Source: JAZQLP01 sp045629205
GTDB taxonomy: Bacteria > Bacillota > Clostridia > Oscillospirales > UBA644
Assembly: GCA_045629205.1 (NCBI GenBank)
Contig: JAZQQT010000163.1
Coordinates: 1 to 9,950, forward strand
Direction: 5' to 3'
Length of the DNA: 9,950 nt
Shown: piece after piece, positions 1 to 7,539 of the stretch
Layout of the letters: every line of letters begins with the position of its first letter
How positions within the stretch are numbered: position 1 is the stretch's first letter
The notes under the pieces: generated by a model
The model's input: only the letters and a program-made list of their open reading frames with translations
Told to the model about the DNA's origin: nothing
The model's database searches: none
Translations under genes and position numbers: made by a program

Positions 1-2766
1 CCGCCATGGCTACGATCCGACTTCCGTCGCGTTATAAACAGACACAACCGTCTCAAGAAGCTCCAGCAGCTTTCAGCTCCGGATATCATCATCCGCAATG
101 AGAAACGCATGCTTCAGGAAGCTGTTGATTCCCTCTTTGACAACTCAAAGCGCAAGCAGCGTGTATTGAAGGGTGCAGCTAACCGTCCATTGAAATCAAT
201 TTCTGATATGCTTAAGGGTAAGCAGGGACGTTTCCGTCAGAATCTTCTCGGAAAACGTGTCGACTATTCCGGCCGTTCGGTTATCGTCGTAGGACCCGAA
301 CTCAAGATATATCAGTGCGGTCTTCCGAAAGAGATGGCTCTCGAACTTTTCAAGCCGTTCGTTATGAAGCAGCTTACCGAAAAGGGTATAGTTCAGAATA
401 TCAAGTCAGCAAAGAAAATGGTTGACAGAGCTGAAAATCCCGTTTGGGATGCTCTTGAATCCGTTATAAAAGAATATCCTGTTCTTCTTAACCGTGCTCC
501 TACGCTTCACCGTCTCGGTATTCAGGCGTTTGAACCCGTTCTTGTAGAAGGCAGAGCTATTAAACTTCATCCGCTCGTATGTACCGCGTTCAACGCAGAC
601 TTCGACGGAGACCAGATGGCTGTTCACGTTCCTCTTTCCGCCGAAGCACAGGCAGAAGCAAGATTTCTTATGCTTTCCGCTTCCAACCTTTTAAGACCTC
701 AGGACGGCAAACCGGTTACTGTTCCTACTCAGGACATGATACTCGGTTCGTATTACCTGACAATAGAAAAAGAGGTTCCCGAAAACGAAAGAAAAATATA
801 CACCGATTTCGACGAGGCTCTGCGTGCGTTTGACGCGGGCGTTGTGGGTATTCACGATCAGATTTATGTTCGTGTTCAGTCGAGAATAAACGGTGAACTC
901 GTTTCAAAACGTATTAATGCCACCATCGGACGTATAATCTTCAACGGACCTATTCCTCAGAATCTCGGATTCGTTGACAGAACCGATCCCGATAAATATT
1001 TTGATCTTGAAATTACCAAGCCTGTTACAAAGAAAGTCCTCGGCGATATTATCAACAGATGTATCAGAGTCAATGGTATAACAAAGACCGCCGATGTTCT
1101 TGATAAAATCAAATCTCAGGGTTATAAGTATTCAACCCTCGGCGCAATTACCATTTCCGTTTCCGATATGATTATTCCTCCGGAAAAGAAGGAGTTGGTC
1201 GATGAGGCGGAACAAAAAGTCGATCTTATAGCAAAACAGTTCCGCAAAGGTTTGCTTTCCGAAGACGAACGTTATGCGAAAGTCGTTGAGGTCTGGAATG
1301 ACACGACTGCTGCGGTTACCACAAAACTTGCCACATGTTTAAGCGATGTCAACCCGGTTAAGATGATGCAGGTTTCCGGTGCCCGTGGTTCTATGGACCA
1401 GATCCGTCAGCTTTGCGGTATGCGTGGACTTATGGCCAGCACGACCGGTCATACCATCGACGTTCCTATCAGAGCAAACTTCCGTGAAGGTCTTAATATT
1501 CTCGAATACTTCATTTCTTCACGCGGAGCTCGTAAGGGTCAGGCAGATACCGCTCTCAGAACCGCTGACTCCGGTTATCTTACCAGAAGAATGGTTGACG
1601 TTTCTCAGGATGTTATCGTTCGTGAAGACGACTGCGGCGCAGATAAGGGTATTGTCGTATTTGAAATCGCAGAAGGCGACGAAAAGATTGAAAGTTTTGC
1701 TTCCCGTCTTTACGGTCGTTATCCCGTCAACGATGTTGTTCATCCCGAAACGGGTGAAGTTCTCGTAAGCAAAAATACTTTCTTTAAAGATGCCGAAATT
1801 GCGAGAATCACCGCTGCCGGCATTAAAGAAGTTGAACTCAGAACCGTCCTTACCTGTTCCTGCCGCTATGGTATTTGTTCCAAGTGCTACGGAGCTAACC
1901 TTGCAACAGGCGAGCTTGTCAATGTCGGTGAATCGGTAGGTATTATAGCCGCTCAGTCAATCGGTGAACCTGGTACACAGCTTACGATGAGAACCTTCCA
2001 TACCGGCGGTGTTGCTTCAGGTTCGGATATTACACAGGGTCTTCCCCGTGTCCAGGAACTTTTCGAGGCACGCAGACCTAAGGTTCTTTCCATTCTTGCC
2101 GAAATTGACGGCGAACTCAGATTCCAGGAAATCAAACATGCCCGTTACGCGGTTATCTTCAATAAAGAGACCAGCGAAGAAAAGAGTTATCTTGTTCCAT
2201 ACGGCGCGAAGCTCAAGGTCAAAGAGGGCGACTACATCAAAAAAGGCGATGCTCTTACTTCCGGTGCCGCAGATCCGCACGATATCCTTCGTGTTAAATC
2301 CGCAGGTGCAGTTCATGAATATATTATCGAAGAAATTCAAAAAGTTTATCACCGTCAGGGCGTTGATATTAACGATAAACATATCGAAATTATCATTCGT
2401 CAGATGATGAGAAAAGGCAAAGTTACAGATCCCGGCTCCTGCGAATATATGCCGGGAACGATTCTCGAAAAGAGCGAAATCCTTGAAATCAACAAGTATA
2501 TTGCTCATAAGAATGAAACCGAAGGAACCGATCTTAAACCCATTCAATATCAGCCGATGTTGCTTGGTATTACAAAGGCCGCTCTTGCTACCGACAGCTT
2601 CCTTTCTGCCGCATCGTTCCAGGAAACAACAAGAATTCTTACCGATGCAGCTATCAAAGGAAAGGTCGATATGCTTATCGGACTTAAAGAAAACGTTATT
2701 ATCGGTAAGTTGATTCCTGCCGGAACCGGTCTTGAAAGATACCGCAACGTCGAAATTTACGACTGA
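1..2766 (+). CDS. rpoC: DNA-directed RNA polymerase subunit beta' (5'-truncated by window edge)
   Basis: This is the largest catalytic subunit of RNA polymerase. The frame is open from base 1, so the real gene begins upstream; the first internal ATG is at 109, but the residues before it (RRVINRHNRLKKL, then IIIRNEKR) are typical RpoC. About 921 residues are present, and by comparison with the usual clostridial length of about 1190 some 270 N-terminal residues are missing, including the first zinc site. Seen: the Mg-binding NADFDGD motif at 592-612 with the three catalytic Asp; a second zinc site with Cys codons at 1633, 1855, 1876 and 1885; and the trigger-loop region QLTMRTFHTGG followed by DITQGLPRV near 1978-2050. 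An extra Cys lies at 1861. There is no large insertion. The gene ends with tandem stops TGA TAA. The first 15 bases do not fit the family (see findings). Normally cotranscribed with rpoB. Confidence 0.98.
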   Translation, partial: PPWLRSDFRRVINRHNRLKKLQQLSAPDIIIRNEKRMLQEAVDSLFDNSKRKQRVLKGAANRPLKSISDMLKGKQGRFRQNLLGKRVDYSGRSVIVVGPELKIYQCGLPKEMALELFKPFVMKQLTEKGIVQNIKSAKKMVDRAENPVWDALESVIKEYPVLLNRAPTLHRLGIQAFEPVLVEGRAIKLHPLVCTAFNADFDGDQMAVHVPLSAEAQAEARFLMLSASNLLRPQDGKPVTVPTQDMILGSYYLTIEKEVPENERKIYTDFDEALRAFDAGVVGIHDQIYVRVQSRINGELVSKRINATIGRIIFNGPIPQNLGFVDRTDPDKYFDLEITKPVTKKVLGDIINRCIRVNGITKTADVLDKIKSQGYKYSTLGAITISVSDMIIPPEKKELVDEAEQKVDLIAKQFRKGLLSEDERYAKVVEVWNDTTAAVTTKLATCLSDVNPVKMMQVSGARGSMDQIRQLCGMRGLMASTTGHTIDVPIRANFREGLNILEYFISSRGARKGQADTALRTADSGYLTRRMVDVSQDVIVREDDCGADKGIVVFEIAEGDEKIESFASRLYGRYPVNDVVHPETGEVLVSKNTFFKDAEIARITAAGIKEVELRTVLTCSCRYGICSKCYGANLATGELVNVGESVGIIAAQSIGEPGTQLTMRTFHTGGVASGSDITQGLPRVQELFEARRPKVLSILAEIDGELRFQEIKHARYAVIFNKETSEEKSYLVPYGAKLKVKEGDYIKKGDALTSGAADPHDILRVKSAGAVHEYIIEEIQKVYHRQGVDINDKHIEIIIRQMMRKGKVTDPGSCEYMPGTILEKSEILEINKYIAHKNETEGTDLKPIQYQPMLLGITKAALATDSFLSAASFQETTRILTDAAIKGKVDMLIGLKENVIIGKLIPAGTGLERYRNVEIYD

Positions 2767-2774
2767 TAATATTC

Positions 2775-2839
2775 CCCGAAGTGTTCGGGTTACACGGCCG
2801 ATTATCCGTGTGCAGGTTTGTTCATAAAACATCTTTTTT
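2775..2839 (+). terminator. Tandem hairpins after rpoC, weak or partial terminator
   Basis: Two perfect inverted repeats follow the rpoC stop. The first has arms CCCGAA/TTCGGG (2775-2789) with a 3-nt loop. The second has arms ACACGG/CCGTGT (2792-2811) with an 8-nt loop. The nearest T-run (six T, 2834-2839) lies 22 nt after the second hairpin, preceded only by a 4-bp stem (TGTT/AACA, 2819-2831). This is not a textbook intrinsic terminator. It could attenuate, pause or protect the rpoBC 3' end while letting some polymerase into the str operon. Termination is inferred. Confidence 0.4.
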
Positions 2840-2883
2840 GCGACAAATATCACAAAAAATTCGATAGTTTGAAAAGAACAAAC

Positions 2884-2912
2884 TTGCATGTATCGGATTA
2901 TTATGATATAAT
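2884..2912 (+). promoter_or_regulatory. Sigma-A promoter of the str operon
   Basis: The -35 box TTGCAT (2884-2889) and a perfect -10 box TATAAT (2907-2912) are separated by 17 nt, and the -10 is preceded by TGA, an extended -10 motif. Transcription would start near 2919, giving a leader of about 29 nt before the rpsL start at 2948. The Shine-Dalgarno AAAGGAGGA occupies 2934-2942. A 6-bp inverted repeat (AGTTTG/CAAACT, 2866-2884) touches the first base of the -35 box. Confidence 0.85.
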
Positions 2913-2947
2913 CGGAATACTGATGTTTTTTAGAAAGGAGGAAAAGC

Positions 2948-3370
2948 ATGCCAACATTTAATCAGCTTGTCAGAAAAGGAAGACAGACATCGGTTGAAAA
3001 ATCCATTGCTCCGGCTCTTCAGAAGAGTATAAATACTATCTCCAAAAAGACCGTTGCACAGAGCTGTCCTCAAAAAAGAGGCGTTTGCACAACCGTAAAG
3101 ACTCAGAACCCGAAGAAACCTAACTCAGCTCTTCGTAAAGTTGCAAGAGTCCGTCTTACAAACCTTGCCGAAGTTACCGCATATATTCCCGGTATCGGTC
3201 ACAATCTGCAGGAGCACAGTGTCGTTCTCATCAGAGGCGGCAGAGTAAGAGACTTACCTGGTGTTCGTTATCATATCATCAGAGGAACTCTTGATGCTCA
3301 GGGCGTTTCCGGTAGATTACAGGGCAGATCCAAATACGGTGCAAAGAGACCCAAGGCAGGCAAGAAATAA
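2948..3370 (+). CDS. rpsL: 30S ribosomal protein S12
   Basis: S12 sits at the interface side of the 30S decoding centre and controls decoding accuracy. The product has 140 residues, the long Firmicutes/Clostridia form, with an insertion near residues 24-38 relative to the 124-residue E. coli protein. Conserved blocks are CPQKRGVCT (40-48), PKKPNSALRK (55-64), HNLQEHSVVLIRGGRV (85-100) and DLPGVRYH (102-109). Lys56 matches E. coli Lys43. Arg101 (codon AGA, 3248-3250) occupies the place of E. coli Lys88, a classic streptomycin-resistance site; Asp102, the residue methylthiolated by RimO in other bacteria, is kept. TNLAE replaces the common TNG-E. The start is fixed by a strong Shine-Dalgarno six bases upstream of the ATG and the canonical MPT start. 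First gene of the str operon. Confidence 0.98.
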   Translation: MPTFNQLVRKGRQTSVEKSIAPALQKSINTISKKTVAQSCPQKRGVCTTVKTQNPKKPNSALRKVARVRLTNLAEVTAYIPGIGHNLQEHSVVLIRGGRVRDLPGVRYHIIRGTLDAQGVSGRLQGRSKYGAKRPKAGKK

Positions 3371-3553
3371 TCCGTCATGTCCTACGGAAACAGGACAAAA
3401 TGTGCTTAAAAGAAAATTGCGTTATACGCCGCAGCGTATGATTTTATTATATATATGAATCTATACCGCTCCGGCAGTTAACGGAAGTAAAACTTTCGAG
3501 TACCTATGAAATCATATGTGTCACAAGACACGCTAATGAAGGAGGGAAGATAA
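3371..3553 (+). promoter_or_regulatory. Long structured rpsL-rpsG intercistronic region
   Basis: This 183-nt gap contains no convincing gene. It holds several perfect small inverted repeats: TGTCCT/AGGACA (3378-3397); TCCGT/ACGGA (3371-3388), which overlaps the first so the two cannot form together; ATACGC/GCGTAT with a CGCA loop (3424-3439) followed by a T/A-rich stretch; and GTGTC/GACAC with an ACAA loop (3518-3531), ending seven bases before the rpsG Shine-Dalgarno GGAGGG (3541-3546). In E. coli the rpsL-rpsG spacer is the binding site for S7 autoregulation; a similar role here is inference. No good sigma-A promoter is visible: a TTGCGT at 3417 lacks a matching -10 box at proper spacing. 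Confidence 0.45.
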
Positions 3554-4024
3554 ATGCCGAGAAGAGGTAATATCGCCAAAAGAGATGTCATTGCCGATCC
3601 TGTTTACAACAGCAAACTCGTCTCCAAGCTTATCAACAGCATTATGCTTGACGGTAAAAAAGGAGTAGCTCAGAAGATCGTTTACGAAGCATTCGACATC
3701 ATTAAAGAAAAATCCGGAAAAGAGCCTCTTGAAGTCTACGAACAGGCAATGGAAAATATTATGCCTGTCCTTGAAGTTAAAGCACGTCGTGTAGGCGGTT
3801 CCAACTATCAGGTTCCTATGGAAGTCAGACCGGACAGAAGAGTAGCTCTCGGACTTCGTTGGTTAACTCTTTATGCAAGAAACAGAAACGAAAAGACAAT
3901 GAAAGAAAGACTTGCCAACGAAATTCTCGACGCCGTAAACAATGCAGGCGGTGCCGTAAAGAAAAAGGAAGATACACACAAAATGGCAGAAGCAAACAAG
4001 GCTTTCGCGCATTTCAAGTGGTAA
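3554..4024 (+). CDS. rpsG: 30S ribosomal protein S7
   Basis: S7 is a primary 16S rRNA-binding protein that nucleates assembly of the 30S head and lines the E site. The product has 156 residues, the canonical bacterial length. Family blocks are visible from end to end: MPRRGNIAKRDV (1-12), DPVYNSKLVSKLIN (16-29), MLDGKKG (31-37), MPVLEVKARRVGG (70-82), YQVPMEVRP (85-93), LGLRWL (99-104) and the C-terminal EDTHKMAEANKAFAHFKW (139-156). The start ATG lies 8 nt after GGAGG. It is the second gene of the str operon, 183 nt after rpsL and 54 nt before fusA, and is probably cotranscribed with both. Confidence 0.98.
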   Translation: MPRRGNIAKRDVIADPVYNSKLVSKLINSIMLDGKKGVAQKIVYEAFDIIKEKSGKEPLEVYEQAMENIMPVLEVKARRVGGSNYQVPMEVRPDRRVALGLRWLTLYARNRNEKTMKERLANEILDAVNNAGGAVKKKEDTHKMAEANKAFAHFKW

Positions 4025-4078
4025 TCATCAAAACACACTTAATATTATTGCAATTACTGAAAGGAAGAAACATTCTAT

Positions 4079-6154
4079 ATGCCAAGAGCTTTCTCGCTTG
4101 AAAAGACAAGAAATATCGGTATTATGGCTCATATAGACGCCGGCAAAACAACAACGACCGAGCGTATACTGTTCTATACCGGTAAAACGCATAAGCTCGG
4201 CGAGACGCACGAGGGCGCAGCCACCATGGATTATATGGAGCAGGAACAGGAAAGAGGTATCACCATCACTTCTGCTGCTACCACAACAACATGGAAAGAT
4301 CATTCAATTACAATTATTGATACTCCCGGGCACGTCGATTTTACAGTCGAAGTTGAGCGTTCTCTCAGAGTTCTCGATGGGGCTGTGACCGTATTCTGTG
4401 CAAAGGGCGGCGTTGAACCGCAATCCGAAACGGTTTGGAGACAGGCCGACGAATATAAGGTTCCGCGAATGGCTTACGTTAACAAAATGGACATTATGGG
4501 CGCGAACTTCTATCGTGTCGTTTCCATGATGAAAGACAGATTAAAATGTAATGCCGTTCCGATTCAGCTGCCTATAGGTCAGGAAGATACTTTTTCAGGA
4601 CTTATTGACCTTGTTGAACAAAAAGCTTATTTTTACCTCGACGATTTGGGAACAAGAATCGAAGCTGACGATATCCCCGAAGACATGAAGGAGAAAACGG
4701 TTATTTACCGTGATGCTCTTCTTGAAGCTGTCTCGGAGTTTGATGAAGAAGTTATGATGAAATATCTCGATGGAGAGGAAATTTCTGTTGACGAAATCAA
4801 AAGATGTATCCGTATAGGTACTCTTTCAAATAAATTCGTCCCCGTTCTTTGCGGAACTTCTTATAAGAACAAGGGTGTTCAGAAGCTTCTTGATGCCATC
4901 GTTGATTATATGCCTTCTCCGCTGGATATTCCCGCAATTGAAGGTGTAAGTACCGAAACAGAAGAAAAAGTCGAAAGACATCCGTCCGACGACGAACCTT
5001 TCTCTGCTTTGGCATTTAAGATTATTACAGACCCCTTCGTCGGAAAACTTTGTTTCTTCCGCGTATATTCCGGTAAACTGACAACCGGCTCCACCGTTCT
5101 CAACACAGGCAAGGGAACAAGGGAAAGACTGGGAAGAATCATTCGTATGCACGCAAATCACCGTGAAGACATCGAGGAGGTTTATGCCGGCGATATCGTT
5201 GCCGCAGTAGGTCTCAAAAATGTTACTACAGGTGAAACACTTTGCGATGAAAAAGCACCGGTTATCCTCGAATCCATGGTATTCCCCGAACCTGTTATCA
5301 GAGTCGCAATCGAGCCCAAGACAAAGGCCGGTCAGGAAAAAATGGGTATTGCTCTTTCCAAATTGGCAGAGGAAGACCCGACGTTCAGAACTTATACCGA
5401 TGCCGAAACAGGGCAGACTCTTATTGCCGGAATGGGCGAACTTCATCTTGAAATTATCGTTGACAGACTTCTTCGTGAATTCAAAGTTGAAGCTAACGTA
5501 GGTAAACCTCAGGTAGCTTACAAAGAAACCATCCGCAAACAGGTTGACCAGGAATGCAAATATGCTCGTCAGTCCGGTGGTAAAGGTCAGTATGGTCACG
5601 TTAAAATCATTATCGAACCCAATGAACCCGGTAAGGGTTATGAGTTCATTAATAAGGTTGTCGGCGGTGCTATTCCCAAAGAATACATTCCTGCCGTCGA
5701 TGCCGGTATTCAAGGCGCAATGCAGAGCGGTGTTATAGCCGGATACAACGTCGTTGACGTAAAAGTTACTCTTTACGACGGTTCGTATCATGAAGTCGAC
5801 TCTTCCGAAATGGCATTCAAGATTGCCGGTTCTATGGCATTCAAAGATGCTATGCGTAAAGCGGATCCTGTTCTTACAGAGCCTATTATGAATGTTACTG
5901 TCACTGTTCCTGAGACATATCTCGGAGATGTTATCGGTGATATCAACTCTCGCAGAGGTCAGATTCAGGGTATGGAAACAGAAGACGGTGTAAGCCGTAT
6001 TCACAGTTTCGTTCCGCTTGCCGAAATGTTCGGATACGTTAACGATCTCAGATCGAAAACTCAGGGCAGAGGCGTCTACTCAATGGAACCCAGTCATTAT
6101 ACTGAAGTTCCCAAATCGATTCAGGAAAAAATCATATCCGGCAAAAATGCCTGA
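4079..6154 (+). CDS. fusA: Translation elongation factor G (EF-G)
   Basis: EF-G is the ribosomal translocase GTPase; it also acts with RRF in ribosome recycling. The product has 691 residues, normal for the family. The GTPase domain shows the P-loop AHIDAGKT (17-24), the switch I end RGITI (59-63), DTPGH (81-85) and NKMD (135-138). Domains II to V follow in order. Domain IV contains YDGSYHEVDSSE with its tip histidine at residue 571, the position that reaches the decoding site, and domain V holds RGQIQGME near the C terminus. The Shine-Dalgarno AAGGAAG (4061-4067) is 11 nt from the ATG, a little long and weaker than those of its neighbours. Third gene of the str operon, 47 nt before tuf. No truncation or frameshift is seen, and this is the housekeeping copy by context. 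Confidence 0.98.
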   Translation: MPRAFSLEKTRNIGIMAHIDAGKTTTTERILFYTGKTHKLGETHEGAATMDYMEQEQERGITITSAATTTTWKDHSITIIDTPGHVDFTVEVERSLRVLDGAVTVFCAKGGVEPQSETVWRQADEYKVPRMAYVNKMDIMGANFYRVVSMMKDRLKCNAVPIQLPIGQEDTFSGLIDLVEQKAYFYLDDLGTRIEADDIPEDMKEKTVIYRDALLEAVSEFDEEVMMKYLDGEEISVDEIKRCIRIGTLSNKFVPVLCGTSYKNKGVQKLLDAIVDYMPSPLDIPAIEGVSTETEEKVERHPSDDEPFSALAFKIITDPFVGKLCFFRVYSGKLTTGSTVLNTGKGTRERLGRIIRMHANHREDIEEVYAGDIVAAVGLKNVTTGETLCDEKAPVILESMVFPEPVIRVAIEPKTKAGQEKMGIALSKLAEEDPTFRTYTDAETGQTLIAGMGELHLEIIVDRLLREFKVEANVGKPQVAYKETIRKQVDQECKYARQSGGKGQYGHVKIIIEPNEPGKGYEFINKVVGGAIPKEYIPAVDAGIQGAMQSGVIAGYNVVDVKVTLYDGSYHEVDSSEMAFKIAGSMAFKDAMRKADPVLTEPIMNVTVTVPETYLGDVIGDINSRRGQIQGMETEDGVSRIHSFVPLAEMFGYVNDLRSKTQGRGVYSMEPSHYTEVPKSIQEKIISGKNA

Positions 6155-6201
6155 TATAAATTAAAAACTAATTACATCTAATATTTGAGGAGGATTTTAC
6201 A

Positions 6202-7404
6202 ATGGCAAAAGCTAAATTCGAAAGAAACAAGCCCCACGTTAACATTGGTACTATCGGTCACGTTGACCATGGTAAGACCACTCTTACCGCTGCTATCACT
6301 AAATATCTTTCTTTGCAGGGCAAAGCACAGTTTGAAGATTATGCAAACATCGATAAAGCTCCTGAAGAGAGAGCAAGAGGTATAACCATTAACACAGCTC
6401 ACGTTGAGTATGAAACAGATGCTCGTCACTATGCTCACGTTGACTGCCCCGGGCACGCTGACTACATCAAAAACATGATTACCGGTGCTGCACAGATGGA
6501 TGGTGCCATCCTTGTTGTTGCTGCTTCCGACGGAGTTATGGCTCAGACATCCGAGCATATTCTTCTTGCTCGTCAGGTTGGCGTTCCTGCTATCGTTGTT
6601 TTCATGAACAAAGTTGACCTTGTTGATGACCCCGAACTTCTCGAGCTCGTTGACATGGATATCCGTGAACTTCTTAACAAATACGAATTCCCCGGCGATG
6701 ACACACCTATCATCCAGGGTTCTGCTCGTGAAGCTCTCGAATCCGCAGCTACAGATCCCAGCGATCCTGTTTTCGCTCCTATTAAAGAACTTATGGACGC
6801 TGTTGACGCTTTCATTCCTTCTCCTGAAAGAAACGAAGCTCTTCCCTTCTTAATGCCTGTTGAAGACGTATTCACGATCACCGGTCGTGGTACTGTTGCA
6901 ACCGGTAGAGTAGAGAGAGGCGTTCTCAAACTTTCCGAAGAAGTTGAAATCGTCGGTCTTATGGAAGAAACCAAAAAGACAGTTGTTACCGGTATCGAAA
7001 TGTTCAGAAAGCTTCTTGACTTTGCTGAAGCAGGCGATAACATCGGATGTCTTCTCCGTGGTATCCAGAGAAACGAAATCGAAAGAGGACAGGTTCTTGC
7101 TAAACCCGGAACAATCAAACCTCACACTTCCTTCAAAGGCGAAGTTTATGTTCTTACCGCAAAAGAAGGCGGCCGTCATAAACCCTTCGTATCCAACTAC
7201 AGACCTCAGTTCTATTTCAGAACAACTGACGTTACCGGTATCATCACCCTTCCCGAAGGCGTTGATATGTGTATGCCCGGTGATAACGTTACAATCAGCG
7301 TAGAGCTCATTACTCATATCGCTATTGAACAGGGTCTTCGTTTTGCTATCCGTGAAGGTGGTAAGACCGTTGGTTCCGGCGTTGTTGCTGCTATTTTTGA
7401 CTGA
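6202..7404 (+). CDS. tuf: Translation elongation factor Tu (EF-Tu)
   Basis: EF-Tu is a GTPase that delivers aminoacyl-tRNA to the ribosomal A site. The product has 400 residues, within the family range (393-400). Seen: P-loop GHVDHGKT (19-26), RGITINT (59-65), DCPGH (81-85), NKVD (136-139), the domain II block GRGTVATGRVERG (228-240), and the domain III blocks KPGTIKPH (301-308), RPQFYFRTTDVTG (334-346) and LRFAIREGGKTVG (379-391). Residues 111-119 read GVMAQTSEH where most bacterial EF-Tu have GPMPQTREH. A strong Shine-Dalgarno GAGGAGG (6187-6193) is 8 nt from the ATG. The stop is doubled (TGA TAA). It is the last gene of the str operon, followed by a strong terminator. No separate promoter is visible in the 47-nt gap after fusA. 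Confidence 0.98.
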   Translation: MAKAKFERNKPHVNIGTIGHVDHGKTTLTAAITKYLSLQGKAQFEDYANIDKAPEERARGITINTAHVEYETDARHYAHVDCPGHADYIKNMITGAAQMDGAILVVAASDGVMAQTSEHILLARQVGVPAIVVFMNKVDLVDDPELLELVDMDIRELLNKYEFPGDDTPIIQGSAREALESAATDPSDPVFAPIKELMDAVDAFIPSPERNEALPFLMPVEDVFTITGRGTVATGRVERGVLKLSEEVEIVGLMEETKKTVVTGIEMFRKLLDFAEAGDNIGCLLRGIQRNEIERGQVLAKPGTIKPHTSFKGEVYVLTAKEGGRHKPFVSNYRPQFYFRTTDVTGIITLPEGVDMCMPGDNVTISVELITHIAIEQGLRFAIREGGKTVGSGVVAAIFD

Positions 7405-7441
7405 TAATCAAATAATTTCAGTTTCCGAATAAAAAAATAAT

Positions 7442-7483
7442 AATACCTGCCGAAAAGAGAGATCCGATCGGCAGGTATTTTTT
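7442..7483. terminator. Bidirectional intrinsic terminator between tuf and the GH5 pair
   Basis: A perfect 11-bp stem AATACCTGCCG/CGGCAGGTATT (7442-7452 with 7469-7479) encloses a 16-nt loop. Six T (7478-7483) close it on the plus strand, and an A-rich run (about 7431-7443) supplies U residues for the minus strand. It ends tuf on the right-going side and the GH5 transcript, whose last stop is at 7540, on the left-going side. Confidence 0.9.
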
Positions 7484-7539
7484 ATAAAATATACTTTTTT
7501 ATTACGTTCAAACGTGATCCGAAAGGTTGTTCCGTTTGA

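Noticed and set aside
2017..2949. A 310-codon open frame on the minus strand over the rpoC end and the rpsL promoter
   Set aside because: It is antisense to conserved RpoC sequence and to the whole promoter region, has no family similarity that I recognise, and is best explained as codon-bias shadow.
3417..3456. A possible separate rpsG promoter (TTGCGT with downstream T/A-rich bases)
   Set aside because: No -10-like hexamer occurs at 16-18 nt spacing; the A/T run is too far away and lies behind a hairpin.
4826..6004. A 392-codon open frame on the minus strand inside fusA
   Set aside because: It lies wholly antisense to a clear EF-G gene, its translation has no recognisable domain, and long antisense frames are expected from the codon bias of highly expressed genes.
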